DNA of 64,000 nucleotides. Origin: Allomyces arbusculus. Lineage: Eukaryota > Blastocladiomycota > Blastocladiomycetes > Blastocladiales > Blastocladiaceae. Below the pieces are notes generated by a model that worked only from the letters and a program-made list of their open reading frames with translations, had not been told where the DNA came from and ran no database searches. Both the position numbers and the translations under genes were made by a program. The stretch is taken from assembly GCA_027604705.1 (NCBI GenBank), contig JADHYV010000031.1, forward strand, positions 186,001 to 250,000, read 5' to 3'. Below, in pieces: positions 9,600-20,411 of this stretch (position 1 is its first letter; every line of letters begins with the position of its first letter).

Positions 9600-11190
9600 T
9601 TCATGATCTGCGGGCACTGAGACACTGAGGAACATGAGGCCGCTTTGACCGAAATCGGCGACATGTACTCGATGAGCGCGTGATATACGCATATAGGTCA
9701 CTTTATTGCCAGCTGCGCCCAATCGCTCCGCGCTTATCGCCCGAAATGGTTCTTGCTGTTGCCCGCGCACGCACGACCGCCGTCTCATTATCGACCAGGG
9801 CAACTATGGCGACAACAGTCATCTTACTTCCGGTCGGTGGTCGACACTGCCAGTTCCAGAACACCAGTTGCGCCATGCCGTGCTGCTTGTCCTTGCCGAT
9901 TCGGTCGATTTACTGGTTCCAGTCTCGCGATTTAAGACAGCATTATCAACCAGGCCGCACCATGGCCGTGCTACCCAACATCACTTACAGGCGCTGTCCT
10001 TTAAAAATTTGCGGGTCGAGGCACCCACTGTTGGCGTCCTCGAGAACGCGCCGCATGGGTTCTGCAAGCTGTTCTTCGGATTTGGCCACATTCAGGACGC
10101 TAATGGTTGGCTCTGCTTTTTGAGCACTTGCCCACGACTCTGACTACATTGTCAATGTGGTTCTGCCCAGGCATTGCAGTCGGAAGCGCCCATATCGAAA
10201 CGTTAGAGAGTGGCATGCGCGTACTGTCCGATACCCTCGCACTCACGACTCGGTTGAACGAGCTGGAGTTGAGTGGTATTCTTCAATTTAAGAACGTTGG
10301 ACCAGTTCGATGCGTTGGGTGCGCCAGCCACACCATCAACAACAAGCGCAACCATGTGTGCAAACCGCTCAATGCGGTCACTCAAGCTGTGGCTAACATC
10401 TCCACCCAACTGGTTTGTACCAACTGATCCGTTCTCGGACAATTGCACTGGGAAAAGCCTGCAGGTGGACGAACTTTCCCTGAACGTACATGTACGCGAA
10501 CCGTTTCCCGAGCCTTGGTCTGATCAATACCGCAGTCTCCTTTCGGCTCTCCCAGTCCCGACCAAGCCGCCCTGCATTGTGTTGTCATCGTGGGACGTCC
10601 ATTTCGTCCAGCATGCCGTGGACAATCTCATTGCGCCTACACTCGTGCATCAACATGTGGGCGGCAACGTGATCTCATACGATTGGTCGTTTCCTTTTGC
10701 AGTACTCGACCCACGCAAGCTGCCGCGTCCTCTCACGTCGCTCACGCTGTCCCGATGCTTCCCGAGCCGCTCTATTGGCTTGCGCACGGACCCTGACAGC
10801 CTCTGGACATTCCCGCAATCTGTCACGCATCTCTCGCTCACGCAGAATGCCTTGACAGGCGTGGACCTTGCATTTCCTAGGCCGCGGCTGCCTTAGAATT
10901 TCCGTTCTTTCGAGCTCCAGTGCAGTGCTTTCCATACTCTGCCATTGCCGCTTCCACCCAAACTGCGGGCTCTCAACGTTTCGGACGATATCGGCCTCAA
11001 CGATCACTTTGGCCCGCACCAATGGACCAACGCGCTTTCGTGGAAATTGCGGTATCTCGACCTCAATTTTTACGCACTCAGCGAAGGGGTCCGCGATCAG
11101 CTTGTGGCCGCGCGGCGCTGCGCTGGGTTCACGCGAGCTGGCTGCATCAAGCTTCATGTGGAACTGGGCGTCGGTAATAGTTTTATACAT
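9600..11190 (+). pseudogene. Decayed downstream copy of the F-box-like/LRR gene
   Basis: Matches the intact neighbour over most of its length, starting around the equivalent of residue 95; the F-box-like start is absent. The longest open block (10273-10896) carries SMRSLKLWLTSPPNWFVPTD, EPWSDQYRSLLSALPVPT and LPRPLTSLTLSRCFPSRS and ends at a TAG. A second block (10945-11210) resumes in the next frame with PLPPKLRALNVSDDIGLNDHF and RDQLVAARRCAGFTRAGCIK. At least two frameshifts lie near 9.7-10.1 kb, a frame change sits between 10140 and 10270, and a stop at about 10894 separates the blocks. It is closer to the intact gene than the upstream decayed copy is. Confidence 0.85.
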
Positions 11191-11340
11191 ATCTCAATGC
11201 GTTGTCGCCTGATTAACGTGCCCGCCTGGAGGCCGAGGAGCACGATACTCGAATGCTTGAATGATGGCGGGGCCTTGCGTTTGCAGCTGGCTAGCTCAGC
11301 GCTTAGTTAGCACTTCTGGCAAATGTCATCTCCCGCATTA

Positions 11341-12012
11341 GAGACCTTCGGCAAAGTCCCGACCCGAGGTTTTTGTGTGGCCCGTTAGAAACAACGTTAT
11401 GGCCCATTTCCGCGAGACTTCTCGCAGAGATTTTTTCTCAAGACCGTCAACACAGGACCCGAGGTATCACTCGGGTTGCGGCAGGGCCGACCCGAGGTTT
11501 TTACAATGCAACTTGATGGATCCACTTTGCCGCCACTGTGACTGGTGTACCAAGGCACTTCACGCAGCATGCACTGTTCATGTTAACGCTCACTGCTGGC
11601 GTCTTCACCGTGGTTGAGAGCAAGATAATGGTGTTGCCAGAGCAAGCAAAAAGTTGTGCGATGTTGGCGCTCTATGCTCGGGCTTGCAGTTGGCGAATTT
11701 GCACAGGCCGTGGCAATTGAGCGTAACGGCAGTCTGCGCTCCACTCGCTCGTGCCATCAGTCACTGTGCTGGTCTTGGTCCGCGCGACTCGCTGGGCGAC
11801 GCATGCACGATGGCGGCACGGCCAGGGCAGCGTCTGTGCGCGTTGGCGTGGATTGATTGCAACTGGAGCGATCTGCGTCGCGGTCACTCTCCTTGTGTGA
11901 ACTTCGTGGGAGCTCCCATGAAACTCCAAGTGACTTCCTGTAAATTTGAGTTGGGGCAGCGGATGTCTAAACCTCGGGAAAAATCTCATCTCGGGACTTT
12001 GCTAAAGGTCTC
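11341..12012. mobile_element. Small DNA transposon with terminal inverted repeats (non-autonomous)
   Basis: The left end begins GAGACCTTCGGCAAAGTCCC at 11341. The right end, read on the minus strand from 12012, begins GAGACCTTTAGCAAAGTCCC. The inverted match runs 22 bases with two mismatches. The inner motif CCCGAGGTTT then follows on both sides at slightly different spacing. The CCCGAGGT motif recurs inside (near 11458 and 11491), once as a short palindrome. The interior has no transposase motif, so at 672 bp it looks like a MITE or an internally deleted element. No clear target-site duplication is visible. The superfamily is not assigned. Confidence 0.6.
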
Positions 12013-13837
12013 TTTCTTTGATTTTCTTGTCACCATGGGTCAACGTTATTGCTTGACCCAGCTTCGGTTCGTCTCTATTACCCGAGACATATCCACTGCG
12101 TCGATTTTCATGTCCACCCAGAATGCAGAAATGGCTTTTTATTGGCCGCGCACCATAATCAACGATTATGGCGGTCACATCCAGGTCGGCCGACCATTTT
12201 TGCAGATTGCAACACAGCATTCCGGATGCCAAGGCCGACCGAAATTCACGTACTGCTCAACAATCCTAAGGACGGAGAATCATTTTCATGAAATGCATTT
12301 CTCTATATATCCATCACTTCGCTTCAACGCTCATCCCTGAAGCAGGTCTGTTGTGTCATGATCAATAATGCACAAGACGCGACTCGACAGCGGCCACGCG
12401 GCACGCCGTGTTGTGGCCGGTGTCCCGGCCAATTCTCTTTACACCTGCACAATTCCCCCTTACTTCCCGCAAAGTACTCGCCAATGCGACTGTATTGCAT
12501 CGAGCTGCTCGCGGGTGTCGCTTGCTCGGCCTCGCACGACGACGACGCCTGGTGGTCCGACGTGGAACCACCAGATACCCGCTCCCAGGCCTGCTCTTTC
12601 CTCGCACGTTCTCAATCACCAACAAATCGTCCGCAGTCTCCGTCGATCCTAAAAGACTTAGTCAGTGCTAGCAGCTCGCACCCAGCGACGCATTCCCCCG
12701 CCGTGTCCCACTGATCTGCGAGCATTTGTTTTCGCACTGCTGCGGCCGCGGCCCCTGCGCTAGAGTGTCGCACTTGCTACGGCAAGCGCCCGACCGTCGA
12801 GGGGCTCGGTGGCGGAAGCATTTCATTTACCATGGAACAGATCTCATTTCGCTTCAAAAAGGACTTGGCCATGGATTGGGAAAGAATGAGCGGCATGCCC
12901 GTCGACCTGCGACCTTTGCATGGGCCAGGCCCCGCCCACGACGGATCATCGGAGTCGCGCGCACGGCCATGGAGCCGGAGTGAGAATGAACTTGACGCGC
13001 CTCGCGCTCGCGCTCACACTCAAGTGCTGTTCCCAGTCCTTTGATGAGCCCCCGTGCGCGACTTGCCTGTTCCGTCCATCGCGACATGGTCTGCCCATCT
13101 CGTTCCTGCGCACGCGCGCTGTCGTTGTCGAGCTCTTGACAGGGAACGCGCGAAGAAATGCCGCTGTCGCTGATGAGTCCCGCTCGACGAGACTGGCTGG
13201 GGTGAGCGCACGCTCACGGGCCTCGGACGACTGTAGGCTGCAAGAATAAGACCGGTTACCGCGCGAGTTCCTCTCCCTCGCCGTCACAGACGCTACCGAC
13301 TCCAACAGATTCCTCAATCACGCGCCCACGCGCTCGACTCCATTACTATCGCATTGCTCCACGTCCACCTTGGTCCGGCCCGGTCCTGCCTGCCGTCGGC
13401 CATTGCCAGGACCCGACTTGCCCGTGCCCGCATCCAGCGCCTCTTTCGCAACCAATTTCGCTTACCGTCGCTGTTCACCGCCCCGGTGAACGTCACCGAC
13501 ACTCTTGCAATAATCTCTCGGTTGGACACGACGAGGTACGCGATGCTCAATGGACTGAAGCCGACAGTGTGCTCACTGCCGGACATGCGCTGACCGCCAC
13601 CCGTCCTGCCTGCAGCCCTCGTCGTCGTCTTCGGTACCATTTTCATCGACAATACAATCGTCGACGCGTCGCGCGCAGATCGCGACTGAGCGGTAGGGCC
13701 AGAAGTCGGTTTGCTCGGGAGTGGGAAACGACGCGGTCACGCTGAGCCTGCAGCACCAGCCACCCGCGCGCTGATCACCGACCGACCACCAACCATTGCG
13801 ACCACCACCTACGACCACTATCCCGACCAACGACTCC
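12013..13837. other. Long intergenic region, no confident gene
   Basis: About 1.8 kb. The GC-rich part after 12700 has several short frames. One (12832-13044, 70 codons, ATG in good context, beginning MEQISFRFKKDLAMDW) is the best candidate for a small protein or upstream frame, but it has no recognisable motif. The region must include the promoter of the 13838 gene. Confidence 0.4.
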
Positions 13838-16800
13838 ATGACACACGACCGCCCGCTGCTAGCGCGGTCGGCAAGCGCAGGTGTCCCCGCGGCTAGTCCC
13901 GCGGCCATGTCCGCCGCGGCGGCAGCCGCTCTACGCGCCGCGTACCCATCGGCGCCACGCGCAGGTGCCACGACCACGACCAAATTCGAGGCCTCGCGCA
14001 CGCGCATTTCCAAGCACGGCCAAACGACGCACGAGCACCGTGCTGCGCGCACGTCCGCGACCGTGCAGGCCGCGCGCGGCGCCACGCCCGTGCTCGTACA
14101 CGACATGCAGTACGCGTCGACGCGCGCGGGTGATGTGGTCGTCGAGTCTGGGCGCCGGTATTACGGCGCGATGCCCGCGGAGCCAAGGCCGGCGATCGCG
14201 CCGACGGGCACGGTCCCGGAACGCGGGAGTGGGAGCAGTGCAGGGCCAAGACAGATTCCGATCGGGTTGCGGCACGCGGCGTCGACTACGCGTGTACGCG
14301 CACATGCTGAGGCCGAGCGCACCGCCGAGCAGACGGCGTACGTGCCGGCGCCGGCACCAGCTCAAGCGGCAGTAGCGCCTGCGTCGGCCTACGCGAAGTA
14401 TGTCGCGCAGCCGGGCAAGGTCCTGCCGCCCGTGTTCATTCAGTGCGCGCTGTTGCCGTCGGCTTACGCACTCACGCGCACCGCGCCTGACGTGTGCCAA
14501 TTCAAGGCCGTGGTCCCGCCGCCACCTGGTACTCCTGCCGCTGCAGCTGCAGCAGCCCTTGCACGCAAGTCGCTCGCACGGCAACGCGCGCTTGCAGCCT
14601 CGCGTCGGCCGTCACGGCACGCCGCGGTCCCGTCCAACCCGACCAGCTCGCTCGATACGGAACTTGTCGACGAGCTTGCGAGTTTGCCAGGTAACTGGCC
14701 GGGCACCCCCGCGACCGCCGATGATGACGAGCTGCCGCCTATGCATCCGTGGGGTAGCGAGTTCCTGCTCCTGCACTACCGCAAGGGAGAGAAACCCGAA
14801 GTCGTGCGCCGTGACATGATCGCTGACGGCCTCCCCGTCATGCTGCTCGCGCGGCACGGTGATCTCGGGCTCTGGCGCGACCGGCTCGAGGCGAACCCAG
14901 GCGACACGGCCGCAGCCGCCGAAGTGCAGGCACGACTTGCCGCGCCCGACATGGCGCCGCAATTTATCGGCGTCAAGGATACGGGGGCGCTGTTTTCAAT
15001 TGCGCACCCAACGACCAAGACGATCTTCCGCGTCGCGCGCGTCTCAAATAAAGGGTTTGCGCTGCGCGCCGACGTCGGTGCGTACCTGTGCGTCGCCGAC
15101 TACATGCTTGCACTGCGGCACGACTTTGCGCCCGCCGAGTGCACGTTCCGGTTCGTGTTTGTGCCGGAGCCGCTCGACGCGTTTTGTCCACGCGCGAACA
15201 TGGCGTCGCTCGCGCGGCAGTCGACTCCGCGCGTGATCGTGACCACGCCGGCATCGGCCGCACCCTCAGCCGCGGGCAAGAACGCCTACCCGACACCGTC
15301 GACGCCGAGTAACGTGTACCAAGCGCCCATGCCCGCAGCGGCGGTCGCAGCCGAGGCGACAGGGGTCGTTGCCGAGCAGCAGTACCAGCACCAGATGCAG
15401 AACCACGTGCGGTTCGAGCAGCAGCAGCATGAGCACCACCATCATCAGCAGCAGAACCAAGTCACAACCACGACCACCACGACGAGGCACATTCCAATTG
15501 CCATGCCTGCTGCGGTCGCACCCGTGGCGGCCGGCGAGCTGTCAATCGAGGCACCGCCGCGTAACGACTCGCTCACACCAGCGCCGCAAGTCCTTGCCGC
15601 AGTCGCGGCCGCCGTGTCGGCGCAGACGGGCGGTCCTCCCCCGGCCCCTCGGCGCGCCGGTACCGCGAGTGCCGCAGCGGCCAAAGCCGCAGAAGCCGGT
15701 GAGAGCAAACCGTCGGCGCTGGCTCGGTTATGTACGGCTGTGGCCGTGCAAGACTGCAAGGGCCGGTACCTGATCCGCGAGCGGCTCGGCACGTGGAACA
15801 TGAAGCCACGCGGGTCGCACTTTGACGCCGACGACGCGGTCGAGGACGACGAGGCCGACCAGATTGACGTGCTGCGGCTGTCGAATGCCAAGACCAAAGA
15901 GGACGAGCGCATTATCTACTTCGAGATGCTCATGTTGCCAGCGCGCGACAAGGTCGCAGCCGATTCGGGCGCCGGCATGGACTTTGTCGATCGGTGCCGC
16001 ACGCTCACCAATGACGACCTCGAGCTCGCGAGGCCGTTTGATCCGGTCCAGGGGCCCGGGCATCGCGTCCTTTTCAAGTGCGGCGATAAGTACCTTGCCG
16101 TGCGAATGCCAGCAAACTACAACCCGGACGACGTGACGGGCCGTACGTCCAAGGACATGCAGTACCATGACGACGAGGACGACGAGGATGAGGATTCCCG
16201 GATCAACGGCACCCTGATTCTCGTCTCGCGGCCGTCGATTGCGGCCGTGTTTGTCTACCACAAGGCGCAGCACCACCCGCTCGCGTTCAGCCTGCAGTCG
16301 GTCCCGCTCGGCACGTATGTGACCGCCAACACGCCGCCGGCCGGCCAAGTTGTCGGGCTCGTGCACATGCAGGCCGCGTACTTGCACGCCCGCCAGCTCA
16401 TGCTTGGCCGTGGACGCAGTGCGAGTGCGGCCGCGGCAGCTGCCAGTGCACGAGTCACGGCGCTCCGCGCGCAGGCGCGTGTACCGGGCAAGCGCGAGTT
16501 CATGACGCTCGTTGTGCCGCAGTCGCTCGCGCAGGCGCTGACCACGCAGAGTCTCAAGGGGCCATCCAAGCATGCAACTTACTTGACGGCGGCGATCACG
16601 GGCGCGGCGTTGCTTGGGTCGGCGGCGGGGATCGTGAACATGGTCATAAATGCCAACCGGCAGCAGGCCGTGACAGGGTCTGGGTCGAGTTCCGGGTCCG
16701 GGACCAAATCGACGTTCATTGACCCGACCAACTCGCAGGGCGCAGGGGCCACGACGGCCGCACCAACGGTGGCGGGCGCTGACCATGCGAGTGGCGCGCA

Positions 16801-17554
16801 CTTGATGGCGGATGATGCGGCAGCAGCATCTGGTCAAGTCCTGGCTACAGGCCACGAAGCGAATGCGTTGCAGGGCGCCGATGCGTGCCCGACCACGACT
16901 GGCGGCGACATGCACGCGAGCTCGACCGTCGACTATGGCACGCGCATTGATTTCCCGGACCAGTGGCAGAGCAACGTGACGGATGCTGCACAGAACGGCG
17001 GCAGCGCGTACTACCTGCCCGACGTGCCCTCGACCGGATACTTCCAGTCGGCACCCGTGCCGCCCACGTCGGGTCATGACACGACAGCAACGATCGCTGT
17101 GCCGTGCGATCCCGTCGCAACCACGACCACCACCGTGTCGCCAGCGTACGCGCCATGGCCGCCCGAGGGTCCTGGACCCGCACTTCCCGACGCTCCACAT
17201 GTCGATTCGGCGGTCACTGCGCCGCCGCCCGAGGGTCCGGGTCCTGCCGCTCCCGACGCTACGTGTATCGACACGTCGTCGCCCGTGCAGGACATCCACA
17301 TCGCCGACGCGACCGCGGCCCAGGTTGCCGTCCCGGACCCAGCGTGTGGTGGTGGGTTCCATGCCGAGATTCACGCGGCGCTGCACGCGCAGTTTGATGC
17401 GGCCATGACCGCGCAGTATCAGCACCTGGATCCGTCGGCCATGGGTGTCTACATCGATGCGGCGCCGTGGGATATGGGCGTGCATTTGGACATGCACGCG
17501 AGCTTCCATGGCCACCATGTTGATGCCGGCGCGGGGTGCTTTGGAGCACACTAG
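13838..17554 (+). CDS. Large Ala/Thr-rich protein with a possible membrane anchor, unknown function
   Basis: Not recognised. An uninterrupted frame of 1238 residues; ATG 13838 is the first in frame, and 13907 is an alternative in good context. Residues 1-300 are Ala/Arg-rich and low-complexity. Residues 305-445 look folded: FLLLHYRKGEKPEV, then GFALRADVGAYLCVADYMLA and CTFRFVFVPEP. A second folded region spans about 630-860, with LCTAVAVQDCKGRYLIRERL and VLFKCGDKYLAVRMP. The recurring pattern of small residue-x-G-x-Y-L plus a hydrophobic strand recalls beta-trefoil (fascin-like) domains, but this is a weak guess. A Gln/His-rich linker sits at about 508-546. A Gly/Ala/Val-rich hydrophobic stretch at 914-939 could be a membrane helix. 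The tail carries two PPEGPGPA-PDA repeats (near 1108 and 1130). Confidence 0.75.
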   Translation: MTHDRPLLARSASAGVPAASPAAMSAAAAAALRAAYPSAPRAGATTTTKFEASRTRISKHGQTTHEHRAARTSATVQAARGATPVLVHDMQYASTRAGDVVVESGRRYYGAMPAEPRPAIAPTGTVPERGSGSSAGPRQIPIGLRHAASTTRVRAHAEAERTAEQTAYVPAPAPAQAAVAPASAYAKYVAQPGKVLPPVFIQCALLPSAYALTRTAPDVCQFKAVVPPPPGTPAAAAAAALARKSLARQRALAASRRPSRHAAVPSNPTSSLDTELVDELASLPGNWPGTPATADDDELPPMHPWGSEFLLLHYRKGEKPEVVRRDMIADGLPVMLLARHGDLGLWRDRLEANPGDTAAAAEVQARLAAPDMAPQFIGVKDTGALFSIAHPTTKTIFRVARVSNKGFALRADVGAYLCVADYMLALRHDFAPAECTFRFVFVPEPLDAFCPRANMASLARQSTPRVIVTTPASAAPSAAGKNAYPTPSTPSNVYQAPMPAAAVAAEATGVVAEQQYQHQMQNHVRFEQQQHEHHHHQQQNQVTTTTTTTRHIPIAMPAAVAPVAAGELSIEAPPRNDSLTPAPQVLAAVAAAVSAQTGGPPPAPRRAGTASAAAAKAAEAGESKPSALARLCTAVAVQDCKGRYLIRERLGTWNMKPRGSHFDADDAVEDDEADQIDVLRLSNAKTKEDERIIYFEMLMLPARDKVAADSGAGMDFVDRCRTLTNDDLELARPFDPVQGPGHRVLFKCGDKYLAVRMPANYNPDDVTGRTSKDMQYHDDEDDEDEDSRINGTLILVSRPSIAAVFVYHKAQHHPLAFSLQSVPLGTYVTANTPPAGQVVGLVHMQAAYLHARQLMLGRGRSASAAAAAASARVTALRAQARVPGKREFMTLVVPQSLAQALTTQSLKGPSKHATYLTAAITGAALLGSAAGIVNMVINANRQQAVTGSGSSSGSGTKSTFIDPTNSQGAGATTAAPTVAGADHASGAHLMADDAAAASGQVLATGHEANALQGADACPTTTGGDMHASSTVDYGTRIDFPDQWQSNVTDAAQNGGSAYYLPDVPSTGYFQSAPVPPTSGHDTTATIAVPCDPVATTTTTVSPAYAPWPPEGPGPALPDAPHVDSAVTAPPPEGPGPAAPDATCIDTSSPVQDIHIADATAAQVAVPDPACGGGFHAEIHAALHAQFDAAMTAQYQHLDPSAMGVYIDAAPWDMGVHLDMHASFHGHHVDAGAGCFGAH

Positions 17555-18137
17555 ACTAGGCCACGTGGTATGGACGTCGTGCGTCGCGAACAAGTTTTGC
17601 ATTTTGTAGCCATTTTATCTTTTTGTGTCTTGGAACTCGGAGAAGGACCTCTGTTTTGGCGCGCACAAGAGTTGACTGGAGAGTGAAGGGAGCGCGCGTT
17701 GTGTGGATTCCATTGGATAACCTTCGTCTCTTTATCAATCAATACCGTTTTTGAAGAAGGTTCTTATTATTCTTTCAGAGTCGAACGCGGATGTTGTTCA
17801 AGAGCCGAAATGAAGGTCAGGGTGAATTGGCTGATCAGTTCGTTCACTGGCTTGCTCGCCCTGGTCCCGCTCTATGAAAATCCGACGCTCATCAACCCCT
17901 CTCACTCATTCATGAAGCTGAGCGTGATTCAGACGCCGTTGCGCACTTTCTCCACCCAATCATTTCGGTCGAGCGTCATCGAGCGCCAATTCACCAGTCG
18001 CAAAAGGCTTCCCAATGGGACACACTGACCGTCCATCAACTCGAACCACTCCCAAGCACCTTCTCTTGCGCTCTTAATCAACGATGTAAAAAAATGTCAC
18101 TGTTCTTCCTCTCTCCCAGCGGATACATACACCTGAC
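17555..18137. other. Intergenic region between convergent genes
   Basis: The 3' ends of the 13838 gene and of the minus-strand peroxin face each other here. The sequence is T/A-richer than its neighbours and holds both 3' untranslated regions. No gene is recognised. Confidence 0.45.
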
Positions 18138-20327
18138 CTACTCGACGCGCACGCGCCGCACCGCCCCCGCATTCTTGCTCGCCTGCTGCGCCTTTAGCTG
18201 GCGGACCACGTCGCGCAGACGGTCCATATCAATCAAATCCAGCGACTGCACGCCCTCGAGCACAATCTCCTCGCCGTCCAGGTCCAAAATGTACTCAACT
18301 TCGGCGGGCGGCGTTGCGGGCGGCTCTGCAGGCGGCTCTGCGGGCATCGTTGGCGGTGCGAGCGGTGCCGGTTGGTCGGCAAGAATGACCGCGTCCAGAT
18401 CCGTTGGCCGCACCATCATACTCGCCACGTCGCGGTGCGCGCCACCCACATGCACGCGCGGCCCGCGCGCGAGCGGCGTGTCGGCATTGTCGCGCTGGAA
18501 CAGAGTCGTCGACGACGCCGACGACGCCGAGCCGGACCGAGCGCGTGCGGGCGCCGCAGATGACGCACCGGCACCCTCCGTGACAGCCTGCGGCGCGACG
18601 GTCGCGCTCGCGGGCGAGTCCGTCACGGTCGGCGACATTGGCAATTCCTGTGCGGCAAACGCAAGTGCCGCGGCCGCATCCGCCGCATCCACGCGGCGAG
18701 CGACACGGCGTACCCATTTCCGGCGGCGTGTGAGTGCGCCCATGCCCGGGTTCGTGCGCGGGTTGCCCCACAAGTGGTCCGAGTGCACCCACCCTTCAGC
18801 GTCGGGCGCGACGACCGACCAGTTGCGGTCAATGTGCCAGTCGGTATCGACCCACTCGAACCCGGGCGGTGGCGTGTAGGTGGCCTTGGGCGGGAGCGGG
18901 ATCGTGCCCGAGTAGTCGGACCACGGCGGGCGTTCGTGCGAGAGCAGGAACGGCACGTAGGCGAGCCCAAGCCACCACCGCTGGTTCTCGTAGATGGCGA
19001 CCGCGTAGAGTCCCTCTTCCGGGATCGACGGGGTGGAGGTGCTGCCCGTGACCGACGCCGCGTCAGTCGCGTTGGTCTTGCGCGACACGGCCTTGGGCTT
19101 GATTTTCATGACTTCGGGCCACTGCTTGACGACGCCCTTCGCAAACGCCCAATTCTCCGATAACGTCTCGGAGACGACGGGCAACACTGTTTCGCGCACG
19201 GCCAAAACAAACGGCGTCTGCGCGACAAACACGCCCCATCCAGCGAGCAGCGCGAGATGTTGCAGCGGGACATAGTAGAAGAGGACAAACGAGGGCACAA
19301 TCGACGTGGCCACGATCTTGAACAACGTGCCCGTCGTTTCCGGCTGGTCCCACGACAGGTACTGGCGCGAAAACAGGACAATCGTGTCGTAAACGTCTGA
19401 GTACTGCGCCATGATGTTTTGCACAAACTTCATGTTGTCTTTGAAGTCGGCCGTCGACAGTGACGGCGCCGGGTCGGCGTTGATCCTGGGCGCGGGCGAG
19501 GAACGCGGCTGTGACTTGCCCGTGCGCAGTTCGGCCATGGCGCGTGCCTTGGTGTGCTCGTAGTACCCGAGGCTGAGGTGGTAGAGTAACAGCACCTGCG
19601 GGGCCACGACGAGAGCCATCGGGTAGAGACCTATGTCGAGAAAAGATGCAAGTCAGTCACAGTCCCGAGCAAAGAGAACCCAGCTGATCACACGCAACGT
19701 ACACACGAGCGTGTAGACGGCCATGGCAAGCATCGTCAACGTCTTGTTGCGCCACTTGATCAAGTCCAAAAACCCGCGTTCCAGCGAATGAATCGGTCCA
19801 ATGCGCGAAATGAAGCGGTTGAAGTTTTTCGGCGTCGTCGTGAGCAAGTTGAGTGAAGTTTCGCGCGGCTCGTCCTCTTGCCGCGCCGCGTGCCGCGAAG
19901 TCGACGTGATCAGAGACGACATGACCGCTGTCCAGTTGCGCGACTTGGACGGCGTCGTAGAAGAGGTCGGTGTCGTGCCCGATGTGGCGGAAATGGTCGA
20001 CCCGGAACGCGACCGCGTCTTGGACTTCTTGGACCGCGACGACCGGCCCGGGATATCGATGGCGAGGCTTTTGCGTGCGTTCGAGGGTGCGGCCGGGACC
20101 ACAGCCGACTCGGGGCCTGCGAGAATCCCGGAATCGTTGGGCACGACCGTGAGCTGCATCGGCTTCACGGCCGAGTCGTGGCCGCTGTCGCTATCAGTCG
20201 TAACAGGTCGCACCACTGCATCGCTGCCACTCGCATCGTCAAGGTCGGCGACCATGTTGGCAGAAGCAGGCAACAGGTGGTCGCCATCGGCAGCGATCGG
20301 AGCGAGCGGGCGCGCGACCGTCGACAT
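18138..20327 (-). CDS. Pex24/Pex30-family peroxin with dysferlin (DysF) domain
   Basis: Fungal peroxins of this family (Pex23, 24, 28-32) sit in the ER and peroxisome membranes and control peroxisome number and budding. Two exons, 20327-19703 and 19630-18138, join at a GTACGT donor and ATAG acceptor (72-nt intron) to give 705 residues. The splice restores the family block: LTTTPKNFNRFISRIGP, then AVYTLVC joined to LYPMALVVAPQVLLLYHLS. Several hydrophobic segments follow (about 205-235, 310-355). The DysF domain covers about 416-522: YENQRWWLGLAYVPFLLS, ERPPWSDY, WVDTDWHIDRNW and GWVHSDHLW, ending in a basic RRRKWVRRVARR. The N-terminal 130 residues are Ser/Asp-rich. ATG 20327 is the first in frame. 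The frame stays open upstream to about 20545 with plausible codons (ECGFDAHFKCVDD), so an extra 5' exon is possible. Confidence 0.87.
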
Positions 20328-20411
20328 GGTCGCATCGTCGCCGCTCGTGATGCCGTCGTGGTACCCGTCGTCGTGCTCGCCGTCCGAGGTCACAGCACCA
20401 GCAGCAGGCAC

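Noticed and set aside
11654-12340. 228-codon frame crossing the inverted-repeat element
   Set aside because: It runs out of the element through its right terminal repeat, and its product has no transposase motif. Chance frame.
12832-13044. 70-codon frame starting MEQISFRFKKDLAMDW
   Set aside because: The start context is good, but it has no homology signal and no neighbouring exon that continues it. Not reported as a gene.
15728-17602. 624-codon open frame antisense to the 1238-residue gene
   Set aside because: It is Arg/His/Val-rich and motif-free. It is the complement of a GC-rich gene whose third-position bias keeps the opposite strand open.
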